Shown: positions 8,332 to 17,059 of the stretch, one piece after another
How positions within the stretch are numbered: the first letter of the stretch is position 1
Layout: every line of letters starts with the position of its first letter
DNA from: Brachyspira pilosicoli
GTDB lineage: Bacteria > Spirochaetota > Brachyspiria > Brachyspirales > Brachyspiraceae
Assembly: GCF_008016535.1 (NCBI RefSeq)
Contig: NZ_SAXY01000007.1
Coordinates: 1-61,892 of the forward strand
Reading direction: 5' to 3'
Length of the DNA: 61,892 nucleotides
Notes under the pieces: generated by a model
Told to the model about the DNA's origin: nothing
Databases searched by the model: none
The model's input: the letters and a program-made list of their open reading frames with translations, nothing else
Translations under genes and position numbers: made by a program

Positions 8332-9300
8332 TTATTTTTTTATTTCTTCTATTTCATTTATCTCTATTAAAGAATCCCCTATTTGTAAAGATGGATTTGT
8401 CTTTAAAATACAAACAACACCGTCATAATCTGATACTATGTCTTTAATTTTTTTACCAAAATAATCTTTTATTTCTCCAACCTTATCTCCTTTTTTAACA
8501 ATATCCTCTGTTTTTACAATAGGATACCACATACCATAACAATCAGCCTTTATAGAAGCAGTATAATTTAATATAACTCTCTCTTCTGTATCTTTTATTT
8601 TTTCATCGCATAACATATCTAAATAAATCATAATATTTTTTATTCCATCATAATGAACTTGAACATTCTCTTCATCTAATATACCGTTGCCTCCAGCTTC
8701 AGTAAGTATAGAAGGAATACCTCTAAAAGCTAATCTGCTATAAGCTCCCCCATATTTATTATCTTTGTTCATTTTAGTATCTATTATATATTTTATATTA
8801 TATACTTCAGCCATCTTTCTTGATATATTATCTGTTTCTTCTATACCAACTATAGGAATATAAATACAATTAGCTATTGATTCAGGTATGTCCCCTCCAT
8901 GAAGTTCTATAGAGTAGTGAGCATCTTTTAATATTTCATTCCAAAAATAATAATCCATAGCTTCGGTATAACTTCCATACTCTTCACCTGGAAAAAGTCT
9001 TAATGGATTTTTATTATCATTAGGTACAATAAAAGCTCTATTCTCTCTAAAAGCAGGTATATTAAATATTGTAGTTATTATTAATTTCCCTTTAACTTGC
9101 AATTTATTTGATTCCAAATCATTTAATAATCTTATAGCAGCCTCTATTCCTGTAAATTCACTTCCATGCATCCCGCCTATAATAGCTAAAGTTTTATCAT
9201 TGTTATTTGTTTCGCCTTCTACATATGCAATAGGAAAAATTATTTCTTCTCCTGTAGTCTTACATATAAACTTTTTAATTTCTTTTTTTATTTTATTCAT
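8332..9300 (-). CDS. AstE/AspA-family zinc deacylase (succinylglutamate desuccinylase-like)
   Basis: This 322-residue protein belongs to the M14-like AstE/aspartoacylase family. GGMHGSEFTGIEAA (about residues 42-55) gives the zinc ligands His and Glu, and IELHGGD (about 133) gives the third ligand. The C-terminal part (from about 235) is a small beta domain of the kind that follows the catalytic domain in bacterial relatives. The family cleaves acyl groups from amino acids or related amides; the substrate is not known. Its start overlaps the end of the MATE exporter gene by 8 bases, so the two are translationally coupled and probably act on the same compound. Confidence 0.8.
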   Translation of the reverse strand: MNKIKKEIKKFICKTTGEEIIFPIAYVEGETNNNDKTLAIIGGMHGSEFTGIEAAIRLLNDLESNKLQVKGKLIITTIFNIPAFRENRAFIVPNDNKNPLRLFPGEEYGSYTEAMDYYFWNEILKDAHYSIELHGGDIPESIANCIYIPIVGIEETDNISRKMAEVYNIKYIIDTKMNKDNKYGGAYSRLAFRGIPSILTEAGGNGILDEENVQVHYDGIKNIMIYLDMLCDEKIKDTEERVILNYTASIKADCYGMWYPIVKTEDIVKKGDKVGEIKDYFGKKIKDIVSDYDGVVCILKTNPSLQIGDSLIEINEIEEIKK

Positions 9301-10627
9301 TTTTTACTCCATTATCAATTTTTTTAAATAAACTTTTTATAAAAGGTAATATAAAAATACTTCTGCCAAAATAAAAAGAAAGTAATGCAATCCAAAGCCC
9401 ATTATTGTTTAAATAATCAAAACTTATAAAAAGCACAGCTAAAAATAATATTAAACTCAAAAAAGTAGATATAAACACTGCCCTATTAAAAGAAGCCCCT
9501 GTAAATATTCCATAAAGTGTAAGCCCCAAAGCAGAAATAGTAGGATATAATGCTACCCAAAAATAATATTTATAACTATAATTTAGAACTTCAATATTAT
9601 CTGTAAATAAATTAATAAATGTTTTATTAAAAATTAAATATAAAGTTGTTAATAATATTACAAATATAAATCCATATTTAATATTTTTTATTATTGCATA
9701 TTTTAATAAAGTTGAGTTTTTTAATCCAAAAGCTCTGCCGCTATAAACACTTGAAGTATTAGCAATTCCATCAAACATATACGATATTATTGATTGTATT
9801 TGAAGAAGTATAGAGTTTGATGAAATTAATATGGTTCCCAATGAAGCACTTTTTGATGTAAAAATATTTATTTGAATTAGTAAACATATTGTTCTAAGCA
9901 TAAGATATAAATTTGAAATTAAAGAAGTTTTCATTTTAGATAAATCAGTAAAATCTTTTAAATTAACTTTTCCAAAATTTCCATATCTTAAAATAAAAAA
10001 CACACCAATAAAAAAAGAAGTTAATTGAGATATTAAAGTTGCAATTGCTATACCCAATACCCCCATAGATAATGATAAAGCAAATATTACATCCAATATC
10101 ATATTTAATAAATTTCCGCTTATTTGCATTATTAAAGAAGCCTTAACTTTTCTCTGCCCCATAAGCCAGCCTAACATCACATAATTAGATAATAAAAATG
10201 GAGCCCCCCATATAAGCACATTATAATATATATTAAAAGCTTCTAATGCCCCTATTTCTAAATCAAAACTATTTTTTGCATAAAAACTAATAACTCTTTG
10301 AAATATTAGTATTATAAATGATATTGATAATGCAATATATAAAGGCTGAAAAAAAGCAAAAGCTCTATCTTCTTTTTTTCCTGTACCTAATGCAATAGCA
10401 CTAAATGAAGTAGTATTTACTCTAAGAAAACCAAATACCCAATATATAGTATTAAAAACAACACTTCCAACCGATACACCAGCTATATATATTGGATTGC
10501 CTAATCTTCCAGCAACAGCTGTGTCTACTGCACCTAAAAGAGGTTGTGTCATTGTGGATATTACAAAAGGTATTAATATTTTTATATAATCTGAATCTTT
10601 TATTAATTGTTTTGTATCATTATTCAT
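9293..10627 (-). CDS. MATE-family multidrug/metabolite exporter
   Basis: A 444-residue membrane protein with about 12 hydrophobic segments. The N-terminal FVISTMTQPLLGAVDTAVAG stretch is characteristic of MATE (multi antimicrobial extrusion) transporters, and VMLGWLMGQRK follows segment 4. MATE proteins exchange cations (Na+ or H+) for organic substrates. It lies 33 bases behind nikE and overlaps the deacylase gene, so it is at the end of the nik operon or a closely spaced unit. The link to nickel uptake is unexplained; export of a metallophore-like or acylated compound is only a guess. Confidence 0.85.
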   Translation of the reverse strand: MNNDTKQLIKDSDYIKILIPFVISTMTQPLLGAVDTAVAGRLGNPIYIAGVSVGSVVFNTIYWVFGFLRVNTTSFSAIALGTGKKEDRAFAFFQPLYIALSISFIILIFQRVISFYAKNSFDLEIGALEAFNIYYNVLIWGAPFLLSNYVMLGWLMGQRKVKASLIMQISGNLLNMILDVIFALSLSMGVLGIAIATLISQLTSFFIGVFFILRYGNFGKVNLKDFTDLSKMKTSLISNLYLMLRTICLLIQINIFTSKSASLGTILISSNSILLQIQSIISYMFDGIANTSSVYSGRAFGLKNSTLLKYAIIKNIKYGFIFVILLTTLYLIFNKTFINLFTDNIEVLNYSYKYYFWVALYPTISALGLTLYGIFTGASFNRAVFISTFLSLILFLAVLFISFDYLNNNGLWIALLSFYFGRSIFILPFIKSLFKKIDNGVKNE

Positions 10628-10660
10628 TTTATAATTTTTATATTTTTATAATTGAAAAAA

Positions 10661-11521
10661 TCATATTGCAATATATTCTTCTTTTCTTAATTCTCTTGCT
10701 ATATTCACTATATCAAATGTTTTTACACTATTAAGAAGCTCTAAAGCATATTCTGTTTTTACATTATTAAGATTTTTTATATCATCTACTTCTTCTACAA
10801 TATTTCCGCTATTAAAAAATAACACTCTATCACATAAATATGTTATAGTAGATAAATCATGAGTAATAAATATATAAGAAAAACCATATATATTTCTTAA
10901 CTTTATTAAATAATCCATAAGCTGAGTTTGTGTAGAAACATCTAATGAACTTACTGCTTCATCTAATAAAATTATTTTTGGGTGAACCGCTACTGCCCTA
11001 GCTATACAAATTCTTTGCAATTGCCCTCCGCTTAATTCATGAGGATATCTCTTCAAAAAACTTTCATCTAACCCTACATTATTTAAAAGCTCTATAGCCA
11101 TGTTTCTTCTGTTTATTTTATCAAGTTGCTCTCCTGTATTGATAGTATGAACATTAATAGCTTCATCTAAAGTTCTCATAACCGTAAATCTAGGATTAAC
11201 AGAAGATACATAATCTTGAAACACAACACTTATATCATATCTTAATTTTTTATTCATTTTGTTTTTATATTTATAGAGGTCTATATTATCTATAATAACT
11301 TTCCCATTCTCAGGTCTTTGAAGTCCTAATATAACCTTTCCTAATGTGCTTTTACCGCTTCCGCTCTCTCCTATAATACCAAGACATTCTCCCTTTTTTA
11401 AATAAAAAGAAACATTATTTAATACAGTCTGTCTTTCTTTACCAAAAACTTTTTTTTGATTTTCCTTTCTAAAACTTACTTTTATATTTTTTGCTTCTAA
11501 TATTATTTTCTCATTTGTCAT
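10661..11521 (-). CDS. nikE: Nickel/peptide ABC transporter ATPase (NikE/DppF-like)
   Basis: This 286-residue ATPase has Walker A GESGSGKST (51-59), signature LSGGQLQR and Walker B IILLDEAVSSLD, followed by a switch His (FITHDLS). It is the second of two ATPases in a five-gene Nik/Dpp/Opp-type importer and overlaps the start of nikD's end by one base (TAATG-type junction). Both ATPases are needed as a heterodimer under the membrane. The name nikE follows from the binding protein NikA upstream; on its own this protein could equally be DppF. Confidence 0.85.
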   Translation of the reverse strand: MTNEKIILEAKNIKVSFRKENQKKVFGKERQTVLNNVSFYLKKGECLGIIGESGSGKSTLGKVILGLQRPENGKVIIDNIDLYKYKNKMNKKLRYDISVVFQDYVSSVNPRFTVMRTLDEAINVHTINTGEQLDKINRRNMAIELLNNVGLDESFLKRYPHELSGGQLQRICIARAVAVHPKIILLDEAVSSLDVSTQTQLMDYLIKLRNIYGFSYIFITHDLSTITYLCDRVLFFNSGNIVEEVDDIKNLNNVKTEYALELLNSVKTFDIVNIARELRKEEYIAI

Positions 11522-12345
11522 TATATTGCATCTCCATAAACTATTTCATTAAACTTTTTCATAACAGACATTCTTTTTGATACCAGAGAAGCTGTATATT
11601 CATCTTTGCTGTTAAATATAATGTCTCCTACAGAAGCATTTTCCAATATTCTTCCTTTTTTCATTACTATCATTTTGTTTGATATTTTGGATAATATTCC
11701 TAAGTCATGCGATATGAAAAGCATAGAAACTTTATTCTCTTTTTTTATTCTCAAAAATTCATTCATAATAGTATTTTGACTAATAGAATCTATTGCAGTA
11801 GTAGGTTCATCAGCTATTATAAGTTTAGGGTTTAATGATAATGCTAATCCTATCATTATTCTTTGAAGCATGCCTCCGCTAAGCTGATGAGGATATTTTT
11901 TTATTGTATCTTCTGGATTTCTTATTTTCATTATATTTAGAGTATCTATACATTTTTGATATATTTGTTTTTTATTTAAATCCGTGTGCTCTAAAAAAGT
12001 TTCCTGCATTTGATTGTATATTCTGTATAAAGGATCAAAACATGTCATAGGATTTTGAAGTATCATACATATTTTATTTCCCCTTAATTTTCTTATGTTT
12101 CCAGAACTCTCTTTTATTAAATCAATATTGTTAAAAAGAGCCTCACCTTCTACACGAAAATTATTATCAAGCAAACGAAGTATTGATTTTATGGTCATAC
12201 TCTTGCCGCTTCCGCTTTCTCCTAATATGCCTAAACATTCGCTTTCTTTAACAGAAAAAGAAACATCATCTATTATTTTTATATTATTGTTTTTTTCTCT
12301 AAAATAAACATTGAGATTTTTTACTTCTAAAATATTTTCATTCAT
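11521..12345 (-). CDS. nikD: Nickel/peptide ABC transporter ATPase (NikD/DppD-like)
   Basis: A 274-residue ABC ATPase with Walker A GESGSGKSM (42-50; the final residue is Met instead of Thr, as in many DppD/NikD proteins), signature LSGGMLQR, and Walker B LIIADEPTTAID. The C-terminal extension is short. It follows nikC after 28 bases and overlaps nikE by one base. It pairs with NikE to power the NikB-NikC channel. Confidence 0.85.
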   Translation of the reverse strand: MNENILEVKNLNVYFREKNNNIKIIDDVSFSVKESECLGILGESGSGKSMTIKSILRLLDNNFRVEGEALFNNIDLIKESSGNIRKLRGNKICMILQNPMTCFDPLYRIYNQMQETFLEHTDLNKKQIYQKCIDTLNIMKIRNPEDTIKKYPHQLSGGMLQRIMIGLALSLNPKLIIADEPTTAIDSISQNTIMNEFLRIKKENKVSMLFISHDLGILSKISNKMIVMKKGRILENASVGDIIFNSKDEYTASLVSKRMSVMKKFNEIVYGDAI

Positions 12346-12373
12346 ATTTAATCCTATTTAATAAATAATAAAA

Positions 12374-13198
12374 TTATGCCCTGCTTTCTTTAGGGTCAAG
12401 AACATCTCTTAAAGCATCTCCAAGGAGATTGAATGAAGCTACCAAAAATACTATCGCAACTCCTGGAACTATCATCTGCTTAGGATTTGTAGTCATTACA
12501 TTTTTTGCTTCATTAAGCATAGCACCCCATTCAGGTATAGGAGCCTGCACACCTAACCCCAAAAAAGATAATGTTGAAATATTTAATATAGCCCACCCTG
12601 TATCTAAAGTTGCAAGTACTATCATTTCTGACGATATTGAAGGAATCATATGATTAAATAATATAAATCTTGAAGAAGAACCTATAGTTTTTGAAAATAA
12701 AACAAAGTTCTTTTCTCTATATTTAAGTACATTCGTTCTTATCATTCTTGAATACCATGCCCATTTTATAAATACATTAGCTATAATAACATTTGCAATA
12801 TCAACTCCTAATAAAGCAACAACTGCAAGTATCATTATCTGACTTGGAAAAGAAAGCATAACATCTACTATTCTCATTATTATCTCATCAACAGCACCTT
12901 TAAAATATCCAGCAAGTATTCCCATTAAAGTGCCAAGTGCTATAGTTCCAAGCATAGTGAGTAAAGATAAAAATAAAGTGTATCTTATTCCATATATCAT
13001 TCTTGATAATATACATCTTCCAAGCTGATCTGTTCCTAATGGATATTCTTTTGATATACTTGCAAATTTATTTAATATATTATTTGCATAAGGATCATTT
13101 GGAGCAATTAACGGAGCAAATATTCCTATTAAGGCAATAATTAATATAAATACCGTACAGCCTAATGCCATCTTATTTTCTAAAAATCTTTTTAACAT
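12374..13198 (-). CDS. nikC: Nickel ABC transporter permease (NikC/DppC-like)
   Basis: A 274-residue membrane protein of the DppC/NikC family. It has an N-terminal membrane segment (residues about 10-32), then PLGTDQLGRCILSRMIYG, which is a family hallmark, and about five more membrane segments. The coupling-helix region contains the EAA-like stretch with a conserved Gly. It begins four bases after nikB ends. It forms the transmembrane pore together with NikB. Confidence 0.88.
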   Translation of the reverse strand: MLKRFLENKMALGCTVFILIIALIGIFAPLIAPNDPYANNILNKFASISKEYPLGTDQLGRCILSRMIYGIRYTLFLSLLTMLGTIALGTLMGILAGYFKGAVDEIIMRIVDVMLSFPSQIMILAVVALLGVDIANVIIANVFIKWAWYSRMIRTNVLKYREKNFVLFSKTIGSSSRFILFNHMIPSISSEMIVLATLDTGWAILNISTLSFLGLGVQAPIPEWGAMLNEAKNVMTTNPKQMIVPGVAIVFLVASFNLLGDALRDVLDPKESRA

Positions 13199-13202
13199 TT
13201 TA

Positions 13203-14141
13203 TTACTCTCCTATTCTAAGTCTAGGATCAGCTACTCTTTGTATAATATCAAAAATCAAATTGAAAAATACAAATAAAATACCCGTCATTAATATATAAG
13301 CTTGTATAACAGGATAATCTCTATTAAATATAGAAGCTATGCATAGTCTTCCAACACCGGGCCAAGCAAATACATTTTCAACAACTATAGTACCCGATAT
13401 TAATTGAGGTATACTCATCCCTATTGCTGTAATGCATGATTGAAGAGAGTTTTTTAATATATGTTTTACTAATATTATTCTTTGATTTAATCCTCTAGCA
13501 TTTGCATATAATACATAATCTTCTTTCATATTTTCAAGCATATTATTTCTTATAAGCCTTATATATGTGGATATGTATGTTATTGATATTGTTATTGCGG
13601 GAAGTATAGCATGACTCCAAGTTCCGCTCCCGCTTGTAGGGAGCAAATCAAGTTTTATACTAACAAGCCATATTAATAAAAGCCCAACCCAATAAGCAGG
13701 CATAGCAGTTGTTGCAAATACTATAAATCTAATAACTCTATCAAAAATGCTATCTTTATAGACGGCACTAAAAAAACCAATAGGCAAACTCAAAACTACT
13801 ACAAATATCAGAGAAAGAAATGCTAATTGCAATGTGGCAGGTAATGATCTTGCTATTTCTCCTACCACTGTTCTTGAAGGATTAGTATAGCTTACACCCA
13901 AATCTAATCTTAAAAAATCTAATATCCATCTAAAATATCTAACAAAAAAAGGTTCGTTTAAGCCCAATTCTTCACGCATTTGTTCTATTGCTTCATCAGA
14001 TATAATGGGAATTTGCTGAACTCTCAAAACAACTTCGGCTGGGTCTGATGGTATTAGATTGATAAAGAAAAAACTTAGCAAAGTAATTCCAAATAAAAGC
14101 GGTATTGTAACTAATACCCTTTTTATAATATATGCTTTCAT
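13203..14141 (-). CDS. nikB: Nickel ABC transporter permease (NikB/DppB-like)
   Basis: A 312-residue DppB/NikB-type permease with an N-terminal membrane segment (about 9-30), a periplasmic loop containing IPSDPAEVVL and LGLNEPFFVRYFRWI, and five C-terminal segments. SDPAEVVLR is close to the corresponding part of E. coli NikB. It is separated from nikA by 73 bases that hold a hairpin. It partners NikC. Confidence 0.88.
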   Translation of the reverse strand: MKAYIIKRVLVTIPLLFGITLLSFFFINLIPSDPAEVVLRVQQIPIISDEAIEQMREELGLNEPFFVRYFRWILDFLRLDLGVSYTNPSRTVVGEIARSLPATLQLAFLSLIFVVVLSLPIGFFSAVYKDSIFDRVIRFIVFATTAMPAYWVGLLLIWLVSIKLDLLPTSGSGTWSHAILPAITISITYISTYIRLIRNNMLENMKEDYVLYANARGLNQRIILVKHILKNSLQSCITAIGMSIPQLISGTIVVENVFAWPGVGRLCIASIFNRDYPVIQAYILMTGILFVFFNLIFDIIQRVADPRLRIGE

Positions 14142-14174
14142 AATGAAAACCTCTTTTTTTATATATAATTGTAT

Positions 14175-14203
14175 GCTGCAAACTATTAATTATAATTTGC
14201 AGC
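14175..14203 (-). other. Intercistronic hairpin between nikA and nikB
   Basis: GCTGCAAA (14175-14182) and TTTGCAGC (14196-14203) form a perfect 8-bp stem with a 13-base AT loop, with no strong T-run. Such hairpins after a binding-protein gene often protect its mRNA and lower expression of the downstream permease genes. Confidence 0.55.
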
Positions 14204-14214
14204 GATGAAATCTA

Positions 14215-15807
14215 TTAATTAAAATACATTAGCCAAAAAGGAACTTCATATTGAGTTTGAGCAAACTTAACATTTTTTAAATCTGATGTATAAACCGCCT
14301 TGTTACATTCATAAGTAAGCGGTATATAAACAGCATCTTCATGAAGTCTAGTGAGAACGAAATTATAAAGCTCTTTTCTTTCATTTTCATCTACACTCAA
14401 AAGAATCTTTGTTATAGCTTCATCAATTTCTTTTTTGTCATGCAAACCCTGCTGAGCTGCATAATCGCCATATACCCTCTGACGCATAGCTGCTAATGAT
14501 GATTGCGGGTCATAAGGAGAGCCCCAACAAATATTAAACACCATATCAAAATTACCAGCCTTCATATTATCTCTATAAGATTGCTCTTCTTCTCCTGTAA
14601 TATTAACTTCAACTCCTATTTTAGCATACTCAGACTGTAAATATTCTGATATTGTTTTTTCTGTTACACTATCACTATTATATAAAAGATTTAAACTTAA
14701 TCTTTGTCCGTCTTTTTCTCTTATTCCATCATTGCCAACAACCCAACCAGCTTCTTCTAATAATTGATTTGCTTTATCCATATTATACTCATAAGGAGTA
14801 AGTTCTATATCGCAATATGCTACAGTTCTTGAGAAAAGTGTATCAGCAGGAGGCTCTAAACCATAAAATATTCCATCTGATATAGCTTTTTTATCAGTAG
14901 CATGCTGCAATGCTTTTCTAACATTGCTATTAGATAATATAGAATGAGTTGTATTTAATACTATTTGTCTTGTTGAAGTAGGTGCTGATAGAGATGATAC
15001 AAATTTAGAATCATTTTTATATTTATTGATAGCATCAGAGTCTATCATGTTTTTACCAAATATTAAATCTATCTCTCCCTTTTCTAAAGCTAGTAGTCTA
15101 GTTTGATTATCAGGTATAACTTTTACTCTTATTCTTTTAATTTTAGGCTCTTCTCCCCAATAATTAGTATTAGCTTCAAAAACAGCATATTTATCAGTTT
15201 CATATTCTTTTAATACATAAGGCCCTGTACCTATATATTCATTAACTCCATTCTTTGTAGAACCATTTTTCATAGCCTTTGGAGATATCATAGCAAATGG
15301 TCTTGTAACTCCTAATTCTGTAAGCATAGGATAATATGGAGAAGTTAAAGTTATTTTTAAAGTATAATCATCAATAGCCTCAACTTTATCTAATATATGC
15401 ATCATTTCAAGCCATGTATGTCTTTCTTTATTTTCTATAATAGCATCAAAATTAGCCTTTATAGCATTAGCATCACATATCTCACCATCAGAAAAATAAA
15501 CATTCTTTCTAATATTAAATGTATATACTTTTCCATCTTCACTAATATTCCAGCTTTCAGCAAGACAAGGCTCGTATCCATTCTCTCCGATATTAACTAA
15601 TGTTTCATAAAGCATCTCTTGTGCATACATCTCCCCAGCATATAAATGCGGATTTAAATCCCTTATATCTCTATAGTTTACAAATATTAACTCTTCATTA
15701 TTAAGTTTTCTGTTACTTTCTGCCGTATCTGAACTTCCAGAACAATTTACAAAAAGCATTAATAATAATATGCTGAAAAGCAGATTTTTAATTATTTTAT
15801 TTTTCAT
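14215..15807 (-). CDS. nikA: Nickel-binding lipoprotein of ABC transporter (NikA-like)
   Basis: A 530-residue family 5 solute-binding protein with a lipoprotein signal (LLLMLFVNC, Cys22). Long stretches follow E. coli NikA as I recall it: LNPHLY, RHTWLEMM, a YYPMLTELG/TRPF region, IGTGPYVLKE, NYWGEEPKIKRI and WGSPYDPQSSLAAMR, then AQQGL. This makes NikA a better fit than DppA or OppA. The His of the E. coli motif FHRTWGAPYD (the nickel-ligand histidine, if my numbering is right) is Asn here (FNICWGSPYD), so metal coordination may differ or the ligand may be a different metallophore. It heads the operon nikABCDE. Nickel would serve enzymes such as hydrogenase or urease, not seen here. Confidence 0.85.
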   Translation of the reverse strand: MKNKIIKNLLFSILLLMLFVNCSGSSDTAESNRKLNNEELIFVNYRDIRDLNPHLYAGEMYAQEMLYETLVNIGENGYEPCLAESWNISEDGKVYTFNIRKNVYFSDGEICDANAIKANFDAIIENKERHTWLEMMHILDKVEAIDDYTLKITLTSPYYPMLTELGVTRPFAMISPKAMKNGSTKNGVNEYIGTGPYVLKEYETDKYAVFEANTNYWGEEPKIKRIRVKVIPDNQTRLLALEKGEIDLIFGKNMIDSDAINKYKNDSKFVSSLSAPTSTRQIVLNTTHSILSNSNVRKALQHATDKKAISDGIFYGLEPPADTLFSRTVAYCDIELTPYEYNMDKANQLLEEAGWVVGNDGIREKDGQRLSLNLLYNSDSVTEKTISEYLQSEYAKIGVEVNITGEEEQSYRDNMKAGNFDMVFNICWGSPYDPQSSLAAMRQRVYGDYAAQQGLHDKKEIDEAITKILLSVDENERKELYNFVLTRLHEDAVYIPLTYECNKAVYTSDLKNVKFAQTQYEVPFWLMYFN

Positions 15808-15842
15808 TTTAGAATCTCCATTGTTTTGTTACTAATATATTT

Positions 15843-15879
15843 TGTTAGTGTATTCTAACATATAATATATAAATGTCAA
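15843..15879 (-). promoter_or_regulatory. nikA promoter with overlapping palindromic operator
   Basis: On the minus strand TTGACA (15874-15879) and TAGAAT (15852-15857) are 16 bases apart. The -10 lies inside an 18-bp interrupted palindrome, TGTTAG-N6-CTAACA (15843-15860). A regulator bound there would block the promoter. The sequence does not resemble the classic NikR site (GTATGA-N16-TCATAC). The same half TTAGAATA occurs in a palindrome upstream of tpx at 58205. Confidence 0.6.
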
Positions 15880-16038
15880 CACATTATTAGTGATATAGAA
15901 CAAATTTTTAGATGTGTGAAATAGATAAAATACTACTCAATATACGTAAAATACAACTCAATTGCTATAAAAAACTTTAATTATACTTTAATTTTAATAT
16001 TTATTACAAAAAAATATAGACCTTAAAATTACAAAAAC

Positions 16039-16446
16039 TTAATATTTTATCTCTTCATATATTAAAGGTTCATCTCTAAATGTTGTGTATATTGTTAACG
16101 TATTATCTGTTATATTAAAAGAATAAGCTGTTTGAAGAATTGACAAATATTCACCCTCTGCATTTCTTTTTTTTGAGTCAGCAGTTTTTCTTGTGGTATT
16201 TATCATAGATATTGAAATTTTATCATTTTCTATTTTGCAATCTGCCCAATACTCATTAATTGAAGACTTACCATATATTTTATTTTTATCAATACTAATA
16301 GTAATATTCATATAACTATAAATATTGACAAGTTTATATACTTTTATCTTTTCAACTTCTTTAGAATCTTCTTGCACAAAGAGCATATTATGTTTGCAAG
16401 ATATAAAAACTAGAAAAAATAGTATTATAATATTTTTTAAAATAAT
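16039..16446 (-). CDS. META/HslJ-like lipoprotein, apparent ATT start
   Basis: The first ATG in this frame (16386) would give a 115-residue protein with no export signal. Reading further upstream adds 20 codons that spell a typical lipoprotein signal (ILKNIIILFFLVFISC, Cys near residue 17). No ATG, GTG or TTG precedes it, but an ATT at 16444-16446 is placed 7 bases after a good AAGGAG (16454-16459). So translation probably starts at ATT, or the start codon has mutated. The mature part resembles a META domain: NDKISISMINTTRK followed by a Glu/Leu helix and a final beta strand NTLTIYT. The gene overlaps the 3' end of the acetyltransferase-like gene by 10 bases, suggesting coupled translation. 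Function unknown; META proteins are often stress-related envelope lipoproteins. Confidence 0.6.
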   Translation of the reverse strand: MILKNIIILFFLVFISCKHNMLFVQEDSKEVEKIKVYKLVNIYSYMNITISIDKNKIYGKSSINEYWADCKIENDKISISMINTTRKTADSKKRNAEGEYLSILQTAYSFNITDNTLTIYTTFRDEPLIYEEIKY

Positions 16447-16928
16447 GTAAGCTCTCCTTCTTTGCTTGAACCAGAATCATCAAAAGATTCCATAGTGTTT
16501 GCTGCATCCAATGGAGATAAATTGCCTTTAAGTGCATCTTCAAATAATGGCGAACTTATAAGTCTATTATAACCCTGATTTGTTCCTTTATCAAATGTGA
16601 TGTCTGGGTGAAGCTTTATTGCATGCAAAAGAAGAAGCTTACCAAATCCTCCCCTTCTATATGGGAAGCTTATATATATGTATTTAAGCATATTCTCTTT
16701 ATCTACATAATAATAACCTTCTATTCTTCCATCTATTGTTAAAAGACCTACATTTTGATTGTTATTATTAATTATTTTATAGAAAAAATTATCAGTATAG
16801 ACAATTTCTTTATTATCTTTTATCTTGATATTTTTTATAAAGTTAATTAATTCATTTTTGTATAAACTATTATATTCAATAACAATTACTGAAGGATATT
16901 CTTCATGGTCTATTGTTAAAACAGGCAT
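16437..16928 (-). CDS. Probable GNAT-like acetyltransferase
   Basis: About 163 residues from the ATG at 16928, chosen because GGGAG lies 8 bases upstream (a TTG at 16943 overlaps that site and is unlikely). Residues about 80-105 read LKYIYISFPYRRGGFGKLLL, which resembles the acetyl-CoA pyrophosphate loop of GNAT enzymes (R/Q-x-x-G-x-G/A) after a beta strand. The rest is weakly conserved, and the C-terminus is Ser/Asp/Gly-rich and looks disordered. The substrate is unknown, and the family call is tentative. It shares an overlapping junction with the META-like lipoprotein. Confidence 0.5.
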   Translation of the reverse strand: MPVLTIDHEEYPSVIVIEYNSLYKNELINFIKNIKIKDNKEIVYTDNFFYKIINNNNQNVGLLTIDGRIEGYYYVDKENMLKYIYISFPYRRGGFGKLLLLHAIKLHPDITFDKGTNQGYNRLISSPLFEDALKGNLSPLDAANTMESFDDSGSSKEGELTLF

Positions 16929-16963
16929 ATAAAATTCTCCCAAAAATATAAAAAATCTCTCTT

Positions 16964-16982
16964 ACAATATCGGAAATATTGT
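16964..16982. promoter_or_regulatory. Palindrome between divergent genes
   Basis: ACAATAT and ATATTGT arms are exact reverse complements around CGGAA, in the 130-base gap between the acetyltransferase-like gene and the outer-membrane protein gene. It could be an operator, but AT-rich palindromes of this size are also expected by chance. Confidence 0.3.
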
Positions 16983-17001
16983 CAATATATATACTAATTA
17001 A

Positions 17002-17030
17002 TTGACTTAAAAAATTAATAGCTATATATT
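17002..17030 (+). promoter_or_regulatory. Sigma-70 promoter of the outer-membrane protein gene
   Basis: TTGACT (17002-17007) and TATATT (17025-17030) are 17 bases apart, about 30 bases before the start codon. Confidence 0.65.
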
Positions 17031-17059
17031 ATTAATATAATAAATATTTAGGATAATTT

